Assembly: GCF_008761635.1 (NCBI RefSeq)
Contig: NZ_CP044344.1
Location: 372,001 to 436,000, forward strand
DNA length: 64,000 nt
Source of the DNA: Nocardioides cynanchi
Lineage (GTDB): Bacteria; Actinomycetota; Actinomycetes; Propionibacteriales; Nocardioidaceae
Direction: 5' to 3'
Shown: positions 25,032 to 34,013 of the stretch, piece by piece
Layout of the letters: the number at the start of each line of letters is the position of its first letter
Numbering within the stretch: position 1 is the first letter of the stretch
Translations under genes and position numbers: made by a program
The notes under the pieces: generated by a model
Databases searched by the model: none
Seen by the model: only the letters and a program-made list of their open reading frames with translations
Told to the model about the DNA's origin: nothing

Positions 25032-27221
25032 TCAGGCCGGAGCGGCCGCCACGGTGACGGGTACGCCGTTCAGGGCGGCGTTGCCCGAGAGGTCCAGCAG
25101 CTCGGGGTCGGTCAGGTCGTTGATCGAGACGCCGGCGACCTTGGTGGCGTTGCGCAGCCGGGTGCCGTCGACCTGGTGACCGTAGCCGTGGGGGAGCGAC
25201 ACGACGCCCGGCATCATGTCGTCGCTCGCCGCGACCTCGACGTCGACCGAGCCGACCCGCGAGGTGACCGTGACCAGCGCGCCGTCGTCGATGCCACGCT
25301 CGGTCAGGTCCTGCGGGTGCATCAGGAGCTGGTGCCGCGCCCGGCCCCGGGTCAGCCGGGTGGAGTTGTGGAACCACGAGTTGTTGTCCTGCTTGTGTCG
25401 GCGGCCGATCAGCACCAGGGCGTCGTCGGGGCGGTCGTCCAGCCAGCGCTGGAGCCGGTCGAGGTCGCCGACCAGCAGCGCCGGGGCGAGGTCGATGCGG
25501 TGCTCGGCCGTCTGGAGCCGGCCCGGCATGGTCGGTCGCAGCGGGCCGAGGTCGACGCCCTCGGGATGGCGCCGCAGCCGGCTCAGCGAGACCCGGCGGC
25601 CGGTCCGCAGCAGCACGGCGAGCTGCCGGGTCGGGCTGGTGGCGAGGCGCAGCCGTCGGGTGAGCCGCGCGCGGCGACCCGCCAGGCCCGGTGTGCGCGG
25701 CCGCCGCGCGGCGATCCGGGCGGCCAGCTCACGGTAGATCTCCCAGTCGTGCATGGCGTCGTCGGGCTTGGCGAACACCGCGGAGCTGAAGCGTGCCGTG
25801 TTGCGCACCGCCAGGCCGTGGAAGACCAGGTCGTAGTGGTCGCGCTCCAGGGTCGTGGTCGGCGGCAGGATCACGTCGGCGTGCCGGGTGGTCTCGTTGA
25901 GGTAGATGTCGATCGCGGCCATGAAGTCCAGCGAGTCGAAGGCCTCCCCGAGCCGCCGGCCGTCGGGGGTCGAGAGCACCGGGTTGCCGGCGATGCTGAC
26001 GAAGGCCCGGATCCGGCCCTCGCCCGGGGTCTCGATCTCCTCGCGCATGCACGCCGCCGGCAGCTCTCCGCCGTACTCCGGGAGTCCGCGTACCCGGCTG
26101 CGGTAGAGGTCGTAGTGGCCGGGACCGATGAACCGCCGACCGACGACGTCGACGGCGGGCTCGGGGAACAGCACCCCGCCGGGCCGGTCGAAGTGGCCGC
26201 CCAGCAGGTTGAGGCAGTTGATGGCCCACTGGCTCACCGATCCGAACCCGGTGGTGGAGACGCCGAGCCGGCCGTAGGCCGCGGCGCCGCGGGCCGCCAC
26301 GAACTCGTGGGTGATCCGGACCAGGTCGGTCGCCGAGACCCCGCTGACCTGCTCGGCGAGCTCGGGGGTGAACGGGTCGACCAGAGCCCGCACCCGGTCG
26401 ACGTGGTCGACGTACGACGGCGGGTCGGCCAGGTCGTCGGAGAACAGCGTGCGCACCATCGCCAGCAGCACGACCACATCGGAGCCCGGGCGCACGAAGT
26501 GGTGCTCGGTGGCGATCTTGGCCGTCTCGGTGCGACGCGGGTCGAAGACCACGATCTGCCCGCCGCGGTCCTTGATCGCCCGGGCCCGGTGCGGGAAGTC
26601 GGGGCTGGTCATCAGGGAGCCGTTGGACGCCATCGGGTTGGCGCCGAAGACCAGGAAGTACGAAGTGCGGTCCAGGTCCGGCACCGGCAGCAGCAGCTGG
26701 TGGCCGAAGAGCTGCCAGGCGACCAGCTGGTGCGGGATCTGGTCGACCGACGAGGCGCTGAAGCGGTTGCGGGTGCCCAGCGACTTGACGAACGGCAGCG
26801 CGTGGGTCGCCGAGCCGAGCGCGTGGGCGTTGGGGTTGCCGAGGTAGACGCCGACGGAGTTGCGACCGTGGGTGTCGAGTGTGCTCGCCAGCGCGTCCGC
26901 CACCCGGTCCAGCGCCTCGTCCCACGAGATCTCGACCCACTCGTCGCCCACCCGCCGGATCGGACGGCGGAGCCGGTCGGGGTCGTCGTACACGTCGGCC
27001 AGCGCGACTCCCTTGGGGCAGATGTAGCCGCGCGAGAGAGGGTCGTCGGGGTTGCCGCGGATGCCGGTGACCCGACCGTCCTCGAGGGTGAGCTCGAGGC
27101 CGCAGATCGCCTCGCACAGGTTGCACGCTGTCAGCCGGGTGCCGGTGAAGCCCGGCGGCACCGGGTCCTCCGCCAGCCGAAGACTGCTCGGAAGGGTGGG
27201 CATCCGGAGATCGGGGGGCAC
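25032..27221 (-). CDS. Molybdopterin-dependent oxidoreductase, cytoplasmic (DMSO reductase superfamily)
   Basis: A 729-residue protein with a 4Fe-4S motif CNLCEAICGLEL...YICPKG at residues about 33-70. The molybdopterin-binding domains follow (GNPNAHALGS, VFGANPMASNGSL, VFDPRRTETAKIA), and the C-terminal dinucleotide-binding domain has SLPHGYGH. At the usual metal-ligand position the sequence reads FSASSVDQ, so Ser seems to replace Cys/Sec. There is no Tat signal and no partner subunit is adjacent. It resembles orphan actinobacterial oxidoreductases such as Rv0197. The start may be GTG at 27221 or ATG at 27203. The substrate is unknown. Confidence 0.82.
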   Translation of the reverse strand: MPPDLRMPTLPSSLRLAEDPVPPGFTGTRLTACNLCEAICGLELTLEDGRVTGIRGNPDDPLSRGYICPKGVALADVYDDPDRLRRPIRRVGDEWVEISWDEALDRVADALASTLDTHGRNSVGVYLGNPNAHALGSATHALPFVKSLGTRNRFSASSVDQIPHQLVAWQLFGHQLLLPVPDLDRTSYFLVFGANPMASNGSLMTSPDFPHRARAIKDRGGQIVVFDPRRTETAKIATEHHFVRPGSDVVVLLAMVRTLFSDDLADPPSYVDHVDRVRALVDPFTPELAEQVSGVSATDLVRITHEFVAARGAAAYGRLGVSTTGFGSVSQWAINCLNLLGGHFDRPGGVLFPEPAVDVVGRRFIGPGHYDLYRSRVRGLPEYGGELPAACMREEIETPGEGRIRAFVSIAGNPVLSTPDGRRLGEAFDSLDFMAAIDIYLNETTRHADVILPPTTTLERDHYDLVFHGLAVRNTARFSSAVFAKPDDAMHDWEIYRELAARIAARRPRTPGLAGRRARLTRRLRLATSPTRQLAVLLRTGRRVSLSRLRRHPEGVDLGPLRPTMPGRLQTAEHRIDLAPALLVGDLDRLQRWLDDRPDDALVLIGRRHKQDNNSWFHNSTRLTRGRARHQLLMHPQDLTERGIDDGALVTVTSRVGSVDVEVAASDDMMPGVVSLPHGYGHQVDGTRLRNATKVAGVSINDLTDPELLDLSGNAALNGVPVTVAAAPA

Positions 27222-27366
27222 GCCGTCGAGTCTCCCCCATCACGCCGTACGGCGACAGGGACGGCCGCGACGACCTCACCCTCAAGGGTCTGACCGGGCT
27301 GCGGACGAGCCGTTAGCGTGCCCGCGACCCGCCCGTCCCGGGCGGCGAATCGAAGGGATGTTCCCC

Positions 27367-27624
27367 ATGGGATACGGACTCGGAGTGTTCCTCCTGGCCG
27401 TCGGCCTGATCCTGGTCTACGCGGTGCAGGACGCCATCAGCGCCGTGGACCTCAGGATGGTCGGCTGGATCCTCGTCCTGGCCGGGGTCCTGGTGATCGC
27501 GCTGACCGCGCTGACCATGAGCCGCTCGCGGACCGCCCGCACCGTGGCCACGACCACCCACCCCGACGGGTCGCAGACGACCACGGAGCAGGCCAGCAGG
27601 CAGGACCCCCCGCCCGCGGTCTGA
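27367..27624 (+). CDS. Small two-helix membrane protein (DUF6458-like)
   Basis: An 85-residue protein with two hydrophobic helices (MGYGLGVFLLAVGLILVYAV and a second at about 35-52) and a polar Thr/Ser-rich tail. The start is set by GAAGGGA at 27352-27357 before the ATG at 27367; the ATG at 27358 lies inside that site. The family is widespread in actinobacteria without a known role. It is followed by a strong terminator. Confidence 0.75.
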   Translation: MGYGLGVFLLAVGLILVYAVQDAISAVDLRMVGWILVLAGVLVIALTALTMSRSRTARTVATTTHPDGSQTTTEQASRQDPPPAV

Positions 27625-27652
27625 GTCGCACCAGAGCACAGCACGACCGCCA

Positions 27653-27682
27653 GGGGCGGGCTCCCGCAAGGGGGCCCGCCCC
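27653..27682 (+). terminator. Intrinsic terminator after the small membrane protein gene
   Basis: A 13-bp stem (27653-27665 with 27670-27682, one T-G pair) and a GCAA tetraloop, 28 bases after the stop codon. Confidence 0.8.
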
Positions 27683-27751
27683 TCGCTCTGCCCCCTGGCG
27701 CACGCTCCGTTCGGGCCGCCTGCCGTTTTGGGCGGCGTACCGGCCCGCTGA

Positions 27752-27757
27752 TAGCCT
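27752..27757 (+). promoter_or_regulatory. Candidate -10 box of rpsO
   Basis: TAGCCT about 105 bases before the rpsO start. The long leader ends in GGAGAAGGAG. S15 represses its own leader in several bacteria, so a similar role is possible but not shown. Confidence 0.35.
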
Positions 27758-27861
27758 TCTGCGGTTGCCGTGAAACGGCCGCGGATCCAGAGAGCCTCAG
27801 GCGTTCCGGCCTGTCGCGCCGCGCAACGATCAGCGCCCACCGGGGCGGAGAAGGAGCTCGC

Positions 27862-28137
27862 ATGTCGATCGGTACCGACGCCGACACCAAGAAGAAGATC
27901 ATCGCCGACTACGCCGTTGCCGAGGGCGACACCGGCTCCCCCGAGGTGCAGATCGCGCTGCTCAGCCACCGGATCGCGCACCTGACCGAGCACCTCAAGA
28001 CGCACAAGCACGACCACCACACGCGTCGTGGCCTGCTGCTGCTGGTCGGCCAGCGCCGCCGGCTGCTGAACTACCTCAACAAGACCGACATCGAGCGTTA
28101 CCGCTCGATCATCGAGCGTCTCGGCCTGCGCCGTTGA
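27862..28137 (+). CDS. rpsO: 30S ribosomal protein S15
   Basis: Binds the central domain of 16S rRNA. It has 91 residues. [33 protein letters not shown] and [12 protein letters not shown] are invariant S15 motifs. A strong GGAG site precedes the ATG at 27862. It is followed by a hairpin and then pnp, the conserved rpsO-pnp arrangement. Confidence 0.98.
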   Translation: MSIGTDADTKKKIIADYAVAEGDTGSPEVQIALLSHRIAHLTEHLKTHKHDHHTRRGLLLLVGQRRRLLNYLNKTDIERYRSIIERLGLRR

Positions 28138-28143
28138 CGTCGC

Positions 28144-28175
28144 GGAGCGGCTGACCCTCGCGGGGCGGCCGCTCC
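28144..28175 (+). terminator. Hairpin between rpsO and pnp
   Basis: GGAGCGGC at 28144-28151 pairs with GCCGCTCC at 28168-28175 and is followed by TTT. It lies seven bases after the rpsO stop and probably ends or attenuates that transcript. Confidence 0.6.
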
Positions 28176-28231
28176 TTTCACGTCCGGCCCGCCGGCAGAT
28201 CCGGCGACGTGGGTGGCCAGCAGTTGGCCGC

Positions 28232-28430
28232 TAGGGTCGATCACAACTGAACACATCAGAAACCAGGAGCGACCCGCCCACGTCGGCTCGGTCCTCGGTA
28301 GTGGCTCTCGAGATCGACTCCGATCCGCGGGCCTCGATCGAAGACCGGCACAGACACTGGCTCGAGGTCTTCGAGCAGCGGGACGTTCGCGGGGTCGCTC
28401 CGCGAAGAGAGAGGGACAGGGAACCTGTCC
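28232..28430 (+). promoter_or_regulatory. pnp leader with candidate -10 box and start-codon hairpin
   Basis: A TAGGGT box at 28232-28237 would give a leader of about 190 bases. Near its end are a hairpin TTCGCGG/CCGCGAA (28386-28392 with 28400-28406), a purine-rich ribosome binding site (28407-28415) and a 7-bp hairpin GGACAGG-GAA-CCTGTCC (28414-28430) that ends exactly at the ATG. pnp leaders are autoregulated in other bacteria through leader hairpins, so this is a likely control region. Confidence 0.5.
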
Positions 28431-30695
28431 ATGTCAGCATCATCTGAAAACCCGATCATTTCGGCGGTCGAGACCGTTCTCGACAACGGCAAGTTCGGCC
28501 AGCGCACGATCAAGTTCGAGACCGGCCTGCTGGCCCGTCAGGCCGCCGGGTCCGTCACGGCGTACCTCGACGACGAGACCATGCTGCTGTCGGCCACCAC
28601 GGCCGGTAAGCACCCCAAGGAGCAGTTCGACTTCTTCCCCTTGACGATCGACGTCGAGGAGCGGATGTACGCCGTGGGCCAGATCCCCGGCTCCTTCTTC
28701 CGGAGCGAGGGTCGCCCCGGCGAGGACGCGATCCTCACCTGCCGGCTGATCGACCGCCCGCTGCGCCCGACCTTCAAGAAGGGTCTGCGCAACGAGGTCC
28801 AGGTCGTGATCACCGTGCTCGCGCTCGACCCCGACCAGCCCTACGACGTGCTCGCGATCAACGCGGCGTCGCTGTCGACCCAGATCTCCGGCCTGCCGTT
28901 CTCCGGCCCGGTCGGCGGCGTCCGCGTCGCCCTGATCGAGGGTCAGTGGGTCGCCTTCCCGAGCCACAGCCAGCTCGAGGGTGCCGTCTTCGACATGGTC
29001 GTGGCCGGCCGCGTGACCGAGACCGGTGACGTTGCGATCATGATGGTCGAGGCCGAGGCCACCGAGCAGACGTGGGACCTCGTCCAGTCCGGCACCCAGG
29101 CGCCCACCGAGGAGATCGTCGCCGGCGGCCTCGACGCCGCCAAGCCCTTCATCAAGCAGCTGTGCGAGGCGCAGAGCGAGCTCGCCAAGCAGGCCTCCAA
29201 GCCGATCCAGGAGTTCCCGGTCTTCCTCGACTACGAGGACGACGTCTTCGAGGCCGTCGAGTCGGCCAGCAAGGCCGACCTGGTCTCCGCGATGACGATC
29301 GCCGACAAGCAGGAGCGCGAGCAGCGCGTCGACGAGCTCAAGCAGAGCGTCCTGGAGAAGGTCGCCCCTCAGTTCGAGGGTCGTGAGAAGGAGATCGGCG
29401 CGGCGTTCCGCTCGGTCAACAAGCAGGTCGTCCGCGAGCGCGTGCTGCGCGACAAGATCCGCATCGACGGGCGCGGCCTTGCCGACATCCGCCCGCTCCA
29501 CGCGGAGGTCGCGATCCTGCCCCGCGTGCACGGCTCGGCGTTGTTCGAGCGTGGCGAGACCCAGATCCTGGGCGTCACCACCCTGAACATGCTCAAGCTG
29601 GAGCAGCAGCTCGACACGCTGTCCCCGGAGAAGCACCGCCGCTACATGCACAAGTACGTCTTCCCGCCGTTCTCCACCGGTGAGACCGGTCGGGTGGGCT
29701 CGCCCAAGCGCCGCGAGGTCGGCCACGGTGCGCTCGCTCGTCGGGCACTCCTGCCGGTGCTCCCGACGCGTGAGGAGTTCCCCTACGCGATCCGTCAGCT
29801 CTCCGAGGCGATGGGCTCCAACGGCTCCACCTCGATGGGCTCGGTCTGTGCCTCCACGATGTCGCTGCTCCAGGCCGGCGTGCCGCTGCGCGCAGCGGTC
29901 GCGGGCATCGCGATGGGCCTGATCTCCGGTGAGGTCGACGGCGAGACGCAGTACGTCGCGCTGACCGACATCCTCGGCGCCGAGGACGCCTTCGGCGACA
30001 TGGACTTCAAGGTCGCCGGCACCAAGCAGTTCGTCACCGCGCTCCAGCTCGACACCAAGCTCGACGGCATCCCCGCCGAGGTCCTGGCCGCCGCGCTGAC
30101 CCAGGCCCGCGACGCGCGCCTGACCATCCTCGAGGTGATGGGCGAGGCCATCGACGCACCCGAGGAGATGTCGGTCCACGCTCCGCGGATCATCAGCATC
30201 AAGGTGCCGATCGACAAGATCGGCGAGGTGATCGGGCCCAAGGGCAAGGTGATCAACCAGATCCAGGACGACACGGGCGCGACGCTGTCCATCGAGGACG
30301 ACGGAACGGTCTACATCGGGGCGACCAACGGCGAGGCGGCCGAGGCCGCCCGCAACGCGGTCAACGCGATCGCCAACCCGACCATGCCCGAGGTCGGCGA
30401 GCGCTACCTCGGCACGGTCGTGAAGACGACCAACTTCGGGGCGTTCGTCTCCCTGCTCCCGGGCAAGGACGGTCTGCTCCACATCACCAAGCTCCGTGCC
30501 CTGGTGGGTGGCAAGCGGGTCGAGAACGTCGACGACGTCGTCTCGGTCGGCCAGAAGATCCAGGTCGAGATCGGTGAGATCGACGACCGCGGGAAGCTTT
30601 CGCTGATCCCCGTCGTCGAGGACTCCGCGGCGGCCGGTGACGAGTCCGACGACAGCGCCGACGAGCCCGTCGTCGAGGCCGCGGACGCCGAGTGA
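28431..30695 (+). CDS. pnp: Polyribonucleotide nucleotidyltransferase (PNPase)
   Basis: Phosphorolytic 3'-5' exoribonuclease and, in actinobacteria, RNA tailing enzyme. It has 754 residues. Two RNase PH domains are present: the first starts near residue 15, and the second holds [40 protein letters not shown] and [16 protein letters not shown]. They flank a helical linker. A KH domain ([20 protein letters not shown]) lies near 590 and an S1 domain ([23 protein letters not shown]) near 660. An acidic tail ends it. Its stop overlaps the M16 peptidase GTG by GTGA, but a terminator-like hairpin follows directly. Confidence 0.97.
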   Translation: MSASSENPIISAVETVLDNGKFGQRTIKFETGLLARQAAGSVTAYLDDETMLLSATTAGKHPKEQFDFFPLTIDVEERMYAVGQIPGSFFRSEGRPGEDAILTCRLIDRPLRPTFKKGLRNEVQVVITVLALDPDQPYDVLAINAASLSTQISGLPFSGPVGGVRVALIEGQWVAFPSHSQLEGAVFDMVVAGRVTETGDVAIMMVEAEATEQTWDLVQSGTQAPTEEIVAGGLDAAKPFIKQLCEAQSELAKQASKPIQEFPVFLDYEDDVFEAVESASKADLVSAMTIADKQEREQRVDELKQSVLEKVAPQFEGREKEIGAAFRSVNKQVVRERVLRDKIRIDGRGLADIRPLHAEVAILPRVHGSALFERGETQILGVTTLNMLKLEQQLDTLSPEKHRRYMHKYVFPPFSTGETGRVGSPKRREVGHGALARRALLPVLPTREEFPYAIRQLSEAMGSNGSTSMGSVCASTMSLLQAGVPLRAAVAGIAMGLISGEVDGETQYVALTDILGAEDAFGDMDFKVAGTKQFVTALQLDTKLDGIPAEVLAAALTQARDARLTILEVMGEAIDAPEEMSVHAPRIISIKVPIDKIGEVIGPKGKVINQIQDDTGATLSIEDDGTVYIGATNGEAAEAARNAVNAIANPTMPEVGERYLGTVVKTTNFGAFVSLLPGKDGLLHITKLRALVGGKRVENVDDVVSVGQKIQVEIGEIDDRGKLSLIPVVEDSAAAGDESDDSADEPVVEAADAE

Positions 30696-32038
30696 CCCAC
30701 GTGGTCCCTGCGACGACCGGCCGGCAGCCTGCTGCCGGCCGGTCGTCGGTTTCCCAGGCCAACGGATCGACGCGGACCCTGCTGAAGGGTGACGACGGCG
30801 TCGTCCGCCGGACGGTGCTGCCCAGCGGCCTGCGGATCATCACCGAGCAGGTGCCCGGGCAGCGCTCGGCCACCATCGGGGTCTGGGTCGGGGTCGGCTC
30901 GCGCGACGAGACGCCGGCCCTGCACGGCTGCTCGCACTTCCTCGAGCACCTGCTCTTCAAGGGCACCCCCGAGCGCTCCGCGCTCGAGATCTCGATCGCG
31001 CTCGACGCGGTCGGGGGTGAGTTCAACGCCTTCACCGCCAAGGAGTACACCTGCTTCCACGCGCGGGTCCTCGACGAGGACCTCCCGCTGGCGGTCGACG
31101 TGCTCGGCGACATGATCACGTCCTCGACGATCACCGAGGACGACGTCGACGCCGAGCGCGAGGTGATCCTCGACGAGATCGCCATGCACGACGACGACCC
31201 CGACGACGTCGCGCACAACCTCTTCTCCGCCCAGGCCTGGGGCGACTCGCCCCTGGGCCGACCGATCGCCGGCACCGCGGCCTCGATCGAGGCGATGACC
31301 CGCGACCAGGTCCTGCGGTTCTACCGTCGTCACTACCGCCCCGAGCGGATGGTGGTCGCGGTCGCCGGCAACGTCGACCACACCAAGGTCGTCCGGCTGG
31401 TACGCCGCGCGTTCGCCCGCAACGACTTCCTGGCCGGCACCGCCAGCCCGGTCGCCGCCCGCCAGGTCGCGAAGGCACGCCGCGTCGGCTCCGGGGTCGT
31501 CGAGGCGACCCGGCAGTTCGAGCAGGTCAACGTCGTGCTCGGCGTGAACGGGATCACCCGCTCCGACGACCGGCGCTTCGCGCTCGGCGTGCTGAACGCC
31601 GCCCTCGGTGGCGGCACGTCCAGCCGGCTGTTCCAGGAGGTCCGCGAGAAGCGCGGCCTGGCCTACTCCGTCTTCTCCTTCGCCAGCCAGCACATCGACG
31701 CCGGGCTGGTCGGGGTCTCGGTCGGCTGCCTGCCGGCCAAGCTCGAGCAGGTGCTCGAGGTGGTCCGCGCCGAGCTCGCCAAGGTCGCCGACGCGGGCAT
31801 CACCGCCGACGAGCTGGCCCGCGGCAAGGGGCAGCTCAAGGGCGGTCTGGTGCTCGGGCTCGAGGACTCCGCGTCCCGGATGAGCCGGCTGGGCAAGTCC
31901 GAGCTCGTGGACGATGACCTGCTGAGCATCGACGAGGTGCTGGCGCGGGTCGAGGCCGTCACCCTGGACGACGTGCACGCGCTGGCGACGACCCTGTTCA
32001 CCCAGCCGGAGATCCTCGCGGTCGTCGGACCGAGGTAG
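30692..32038 (+). CDS. M16-family zinc metallopeptidase (PepR/processing-peptidase type)
   Basis: Zinc protease, 448 residues, orthologous in position to mycobacterial PepR (Rv2782c). The inverted zinc motif HFLEH lies near residue 83 in [14 protein letters not shown], and the third ligand Glu is in [20 protein letters not shown]-terminal inactive M16 repeat has [22 protein letters not shown]. The annotated GTG at 30692 overlaps the pnp stop, but the first about 20 codons coincide with a perfect terminator hairpin. A later GTG at 30815 is an alternative start. Its cellular role is unclear; relatives degrade peptides or processed signal fragments. Confidence 0.9.
   Translation: MTHVVPATTGRQPAAGRSSVSQANGSTRTLLKGDDGVVRRTVLPSGLRIITEQVPGQRSATIGVWVGVGSRDETPALHGCSHFLEHLLFKGTPERSALEISIALDAVGGEFNAFTAKEYTCFHARVLDEDLPLAVDVLGDMITSSTITEDDVDAEREVILDEIAMHDDDPDDVAHNLFSAQAWGDSPLGRPIAGTAASIEAMTRDQVLRFYRRHYRPERMVVAVAGNVDHTKVVRLVRRAFARNDFLAGTASPVAARQVAKARRVGSGVVEATRQFEQVNVVLGVNGITRSDDRRFALGVLNAALGGGTSSRLFQEVREKRGLAYSVFSFASQHIDAGLVGVSVGCLPAKLEQVLEVVRAELAKVADAGITADELARGKGQLKGGLVLGLEDSASRMSRLGKSELVDDDLLSIDEVLARVEAVTLDDVHALATTLFTQPEILAVVGPR
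30711..30748 (+). terminator. Perfect 17-bp hairpin just after pnp, inside the M16 gene start
   Basis: Arms 30711-30727 and 30732-30748 are exact complements with a four-base loop CCTG, followed by GTTTCCC. It starts 16 bases after the pnp stop and looks like the pnp terminator or an attenuator for the M16 gene. Confidence 0.7.
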
Positions 32039-32042
32039 GCGC

Positions 32043-32918
32043 TCACGCCACCAGGTGCAGGTGGTGCTCCGAGCGGGTCACGGTCAGGCTCTGGCCCCAG
32101 GTCAGCTCGAGCCGGTCGGTCTCGATGCCGTCCCCGAAGACGACCATCCGCTCCGACTCCACGCGGAGCGCGAGGCCCGCGGCCTCCAGCAGCCCCTCGG
32201 TGTACGTCGTGCCGGTGGCGGGGGAGGGCCAGGCCTCGCGCACGAACCACGCCAGCCCGGGGTCGGTGGGGCCGGGGAGCGCGAGCCGGCTGTGGTGCTC
32301 GAGCCACAGCGACCGGCACCACCCCGTCGCGCCGGTCCCCGTGGCCACCACCAGCCCCGACGAGGCCTGTGCCTCCCGGCGACCCTCGGCCTCGAGGGTG
32401 TAGCGGGCCGTCTGGTGCGACGCCGGCCCCACGAACACCTCGTTGAGGGCCCGCAGCCGCTGGCCGTCGTCGGAGGCCGCCTCGACCATCGTCAGCAGGT
32501 CCTGCGGTCCGGCGGAGCGCAACAGGTCACCCACGGCCTCCGGCCGGTGGCGCACGAGCACGCCCGGGTTGCGCGCCGGATCGGTGTCGATGCCGATCAC
32601 CGGCTGGTCGTCGAGGTACTTCGCGACGTTGGCGACCAGACCGTCCTGCCCCACCACCACGACGACGTCCTCGGGGCCGAACAGGAAGCGATCGAGATCG
32701 GCGCGCTCGACGCGTCCCTGCCGCCAGTCCACCGGGACCGCGGCCGTGATCGTCGACAGCGCCTGCTGCAGGGAGCTGTGCCGGGCCTCGACCTCGGCCA
32801 GGTCACGGCCCCGGCTGCGCAGGAAGAACTCGACCTGGCCGCGGGTGCCGTGCCGGGCCAGGAGCTCGTCGAGCTCGGTGGCCCGGTGGACCACCACCAC
32901 CCGGGGCGCGATGCTCAT
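32043..32918 (-). CDS. NAD-kinase-like protein, partner of an SPFH protein
   Basis: A 291-residue protein with the NAD kinase / diacylglycerol kinase-like fold. The nucleotide motif reads VVVVGQDGLVANVAKYL near residue 88 (GQDG in place of GGDG, catalytic Asp kept). LNEVFVG and SSGLVVATGTGATGW match the NE and substrate-binding motifs of NAD kinases. GIDTDPARNPG replaces the usual GVNxGxLGF loop. It starts with ATG at 32918, overlapping the SPFH gene stop (ATGA), and ends convergently to the M16 gene. Together with the divergent NrtR regulator this suggests a role in NAD(P) handling. Whether it phosphorylates NAD or only binds a nucleotide cannot be told. Confidence 0.8.
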   Translation of the reverse strand: MSIAPRVVVVHRATELDELLARHGTRGQVEFFLRSRGRDLAEVEARHSSLQQALSTITAAVPVDWRQGRVERADLDRFLFGPEDVVVVVGQDGLVANVAKYLDDQPVIGIDTDPARNPGVLVRHRPEAVGDLLRSAGPQDLLTMVEAASDDGQRLRALNEVFVGPASHQTARYTLEAEGRREAQASSGLVVATGTGATGWCRSLWLEHHSRLALPGPTDPGLAWFVREAWPSPATGTTYTEGLLEAAGLALRVESERMVVFGDGIETDRLELTWGQSLTVTRSEHHLHLVA

Positions 32919-33919
32919 GACGCCGAGCTCGAGCCGAGCCTGGCGAGCAGGGGAGCGAGCAGGTCGGGGGTGAGCACCAGGCTGTCGATGTCGGGCAGCC
33001 GGCCCGAGAGCTCACGCAACGCCTCGGTCCACAGCACCTGGTCGGGCAGGTCCCGCAGGGCGGCGAGGTGGGCCGACTCGGCCGCTGCCTCGGCCTCACC
33101 GCGGGTTCTGGTCGCAGATGCCTCGCCCTCGGCGAGGGTGAGGGTACGCCGCGCCAGTGCCTCGGCGCCGATCTGGCCGGCGGCCGCCTCCTCCTCGGCC
33201 TCGCGCCGGGCGTTGGCGCCGCGCTGGGTGACCAGCTGCTCCTCGCGCCGCGCCAGCTCGATCCTGCTCTGCAGCTCGTTCTCGCTGATCGCGCGCTCCC
33301 GCTCGACGGCCACCGCACGCCGCTCATAGGTGGCGCGGTCGGCCTCCTGCTGCACCTGCTCCCGGGCGGGCGTGCGCAGGGCCTTCTCCACGTCGGGCTC
33401 GGGCCGGATCGCCACGACCCGTAGTGCGACGACGCTGATGCCGGTCTCGGCGAGCCGCGCGTCACTGCCGATGGCGGAGCCGACCGTGGTGAGCAGGGCG
33501 TCGACGCCGGTGACGAGCGCGGAGGTGAGCGGCACGGCCGCCAGCAGGGCGATCGACTGCTGCTGGACGATCTCGGTGAGCAGCCCGGCGACCTGCTCCA
33601 GCGGCATCGTCCGCCAGGCGCCGGTGTCGGGGTCGACGGAGAAGTCGATCCGGCTGGAAGCCAGGTCGGGATCGGCGATCCGGTAGGTGACCGTGGCCTG
33701 CACCGTGACGTCCTGGAAGTCGGAGGTGCGGGCGTGGAAGAGCATCGGCAGCTCGCGGTCGGCCACCGGGACCTCGGAGAGGACCGCGCTGAGCGGGCGG
33801 AACCAGAACGACAGACCGGTGCCCGCGTGGCGCACCCTGCCGTTGCGCACGTGCTGCACGTGGACGGTGGCGGTGCCGCGCAGGTGGCGGGTGAACGGGT
33901 AGCGGGTGATGTCGGCCAT
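32915..33919 (-). CDS. SPFH / band-7 domain protein without membrane anchor
   Basis: A 334-residue band-7/SPFH protein. The SPFH domain spans about residues 20-185 (SFWFRPLSAVLSEVPVADRE, VQATVTYRIADPD, GISVVALRVVAIRPEPDVEKAL). A long charged Ala/Glu/Arg-rich coiled coil runs from about 190 to 290, and the C-terminus has LRELSGRLPDIDSLVLTPDLLAPLLARL. No N-terminal membrane helix is seen, unlike most flotillin and stomatin relatives, so it may be a soluble oligomeric scaffold. The ATG at 33919 follows GGAGGAG by nine bases. It is co-translated with the NAD-kinase-like gene and carries two palindromic operators at its promoter, shared with nrtR. Confidence 0.85.
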   Translation of the reverse strand: MADITRYPFTRHLRGTATVHVQHVRNGRVRHAGTGLSFWFRPLSAVLSEVPVADRELPMLFHARTSDFQDVTVQATVTYRIADPDLASSRIDFSVDPDTGAWRTMPLEQVAGLLTEIVQQQSIALLAAVPLTSALVTGVDALLTTVGSAIGSDARLAETGISVVALRVVAIRPEPDVEKALRTPAREQVQQEADRATYERRAVAVERERAISENELQSRIELARREEQLVTQRGANARREAEEEAAAGQIGAEALARRTLTLAEGEASATRTRGEAEAAAESAHLAALRDLPDQVLWTEALRELSGRLPDIDSLVLTPDLLAPLLARLGSSSAS

Positions 33920-33940
33920 GTGAATCGTCTCCTCCAGAGG

Positions 33941-33995
33941 TAATCGTCGTTATGACGATAACGCGAAGAAGTCTTTCTCGTCAAGTCGACGATTA
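33941..33995. promoter_or_regulatory. Two matching palindromic operators between the SPFH and NrtR genes
   Basis: Site 1 is TAATCGTC-N5-GACGATAA (33941-33961); site 2 is TTCTCGTC-N5-GACGATTA (33975-33995). Their centres are 34 bp apart and they share the core TCGTC-N5-GACGA. Site 1 covers the SPFH -10 box, and site 2 covers its -35 box and lies just upstream of the nrtR -10 box. They are the likely binding sites of the NrtR-type regulator. Confidence 0.7.
33955..33984 (-). promoter_or_regulatory. Promoter of the SPFH / NAD-kinase-like operon
   Basis: Minus strand: -35 TTGACG (33979-33984), 18-base spacer, -10 TATCGT (33955-33960). Both boxes are overlapped by the palindromic operators. Confidence 0.65.
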
Positions 33996-34000
33996 ACGGC

Positions 34001-34006
34001 TACGCT
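34001..34006 (+). promoter_or_regulatory. Candidate leaderless -10 box of the NrtR-type gene
   Basis: TACGCT followed by seven bases and ATG at 34014, six bases to the right of operator site 2. Confidence 0.55.
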
Positions 34007-34013
34007 CAGCGCC

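Noticed and set aside
21675-27293. A continuous open frame of over 1,800 codons on the plus strand across fruK, fruR, ptsI and the oxidoreductase gene
   Set aside because: It is an effect of high GC content, where frames shadowing real genes lack stop codons. The true genes in other frames have clear family motifs throughout.
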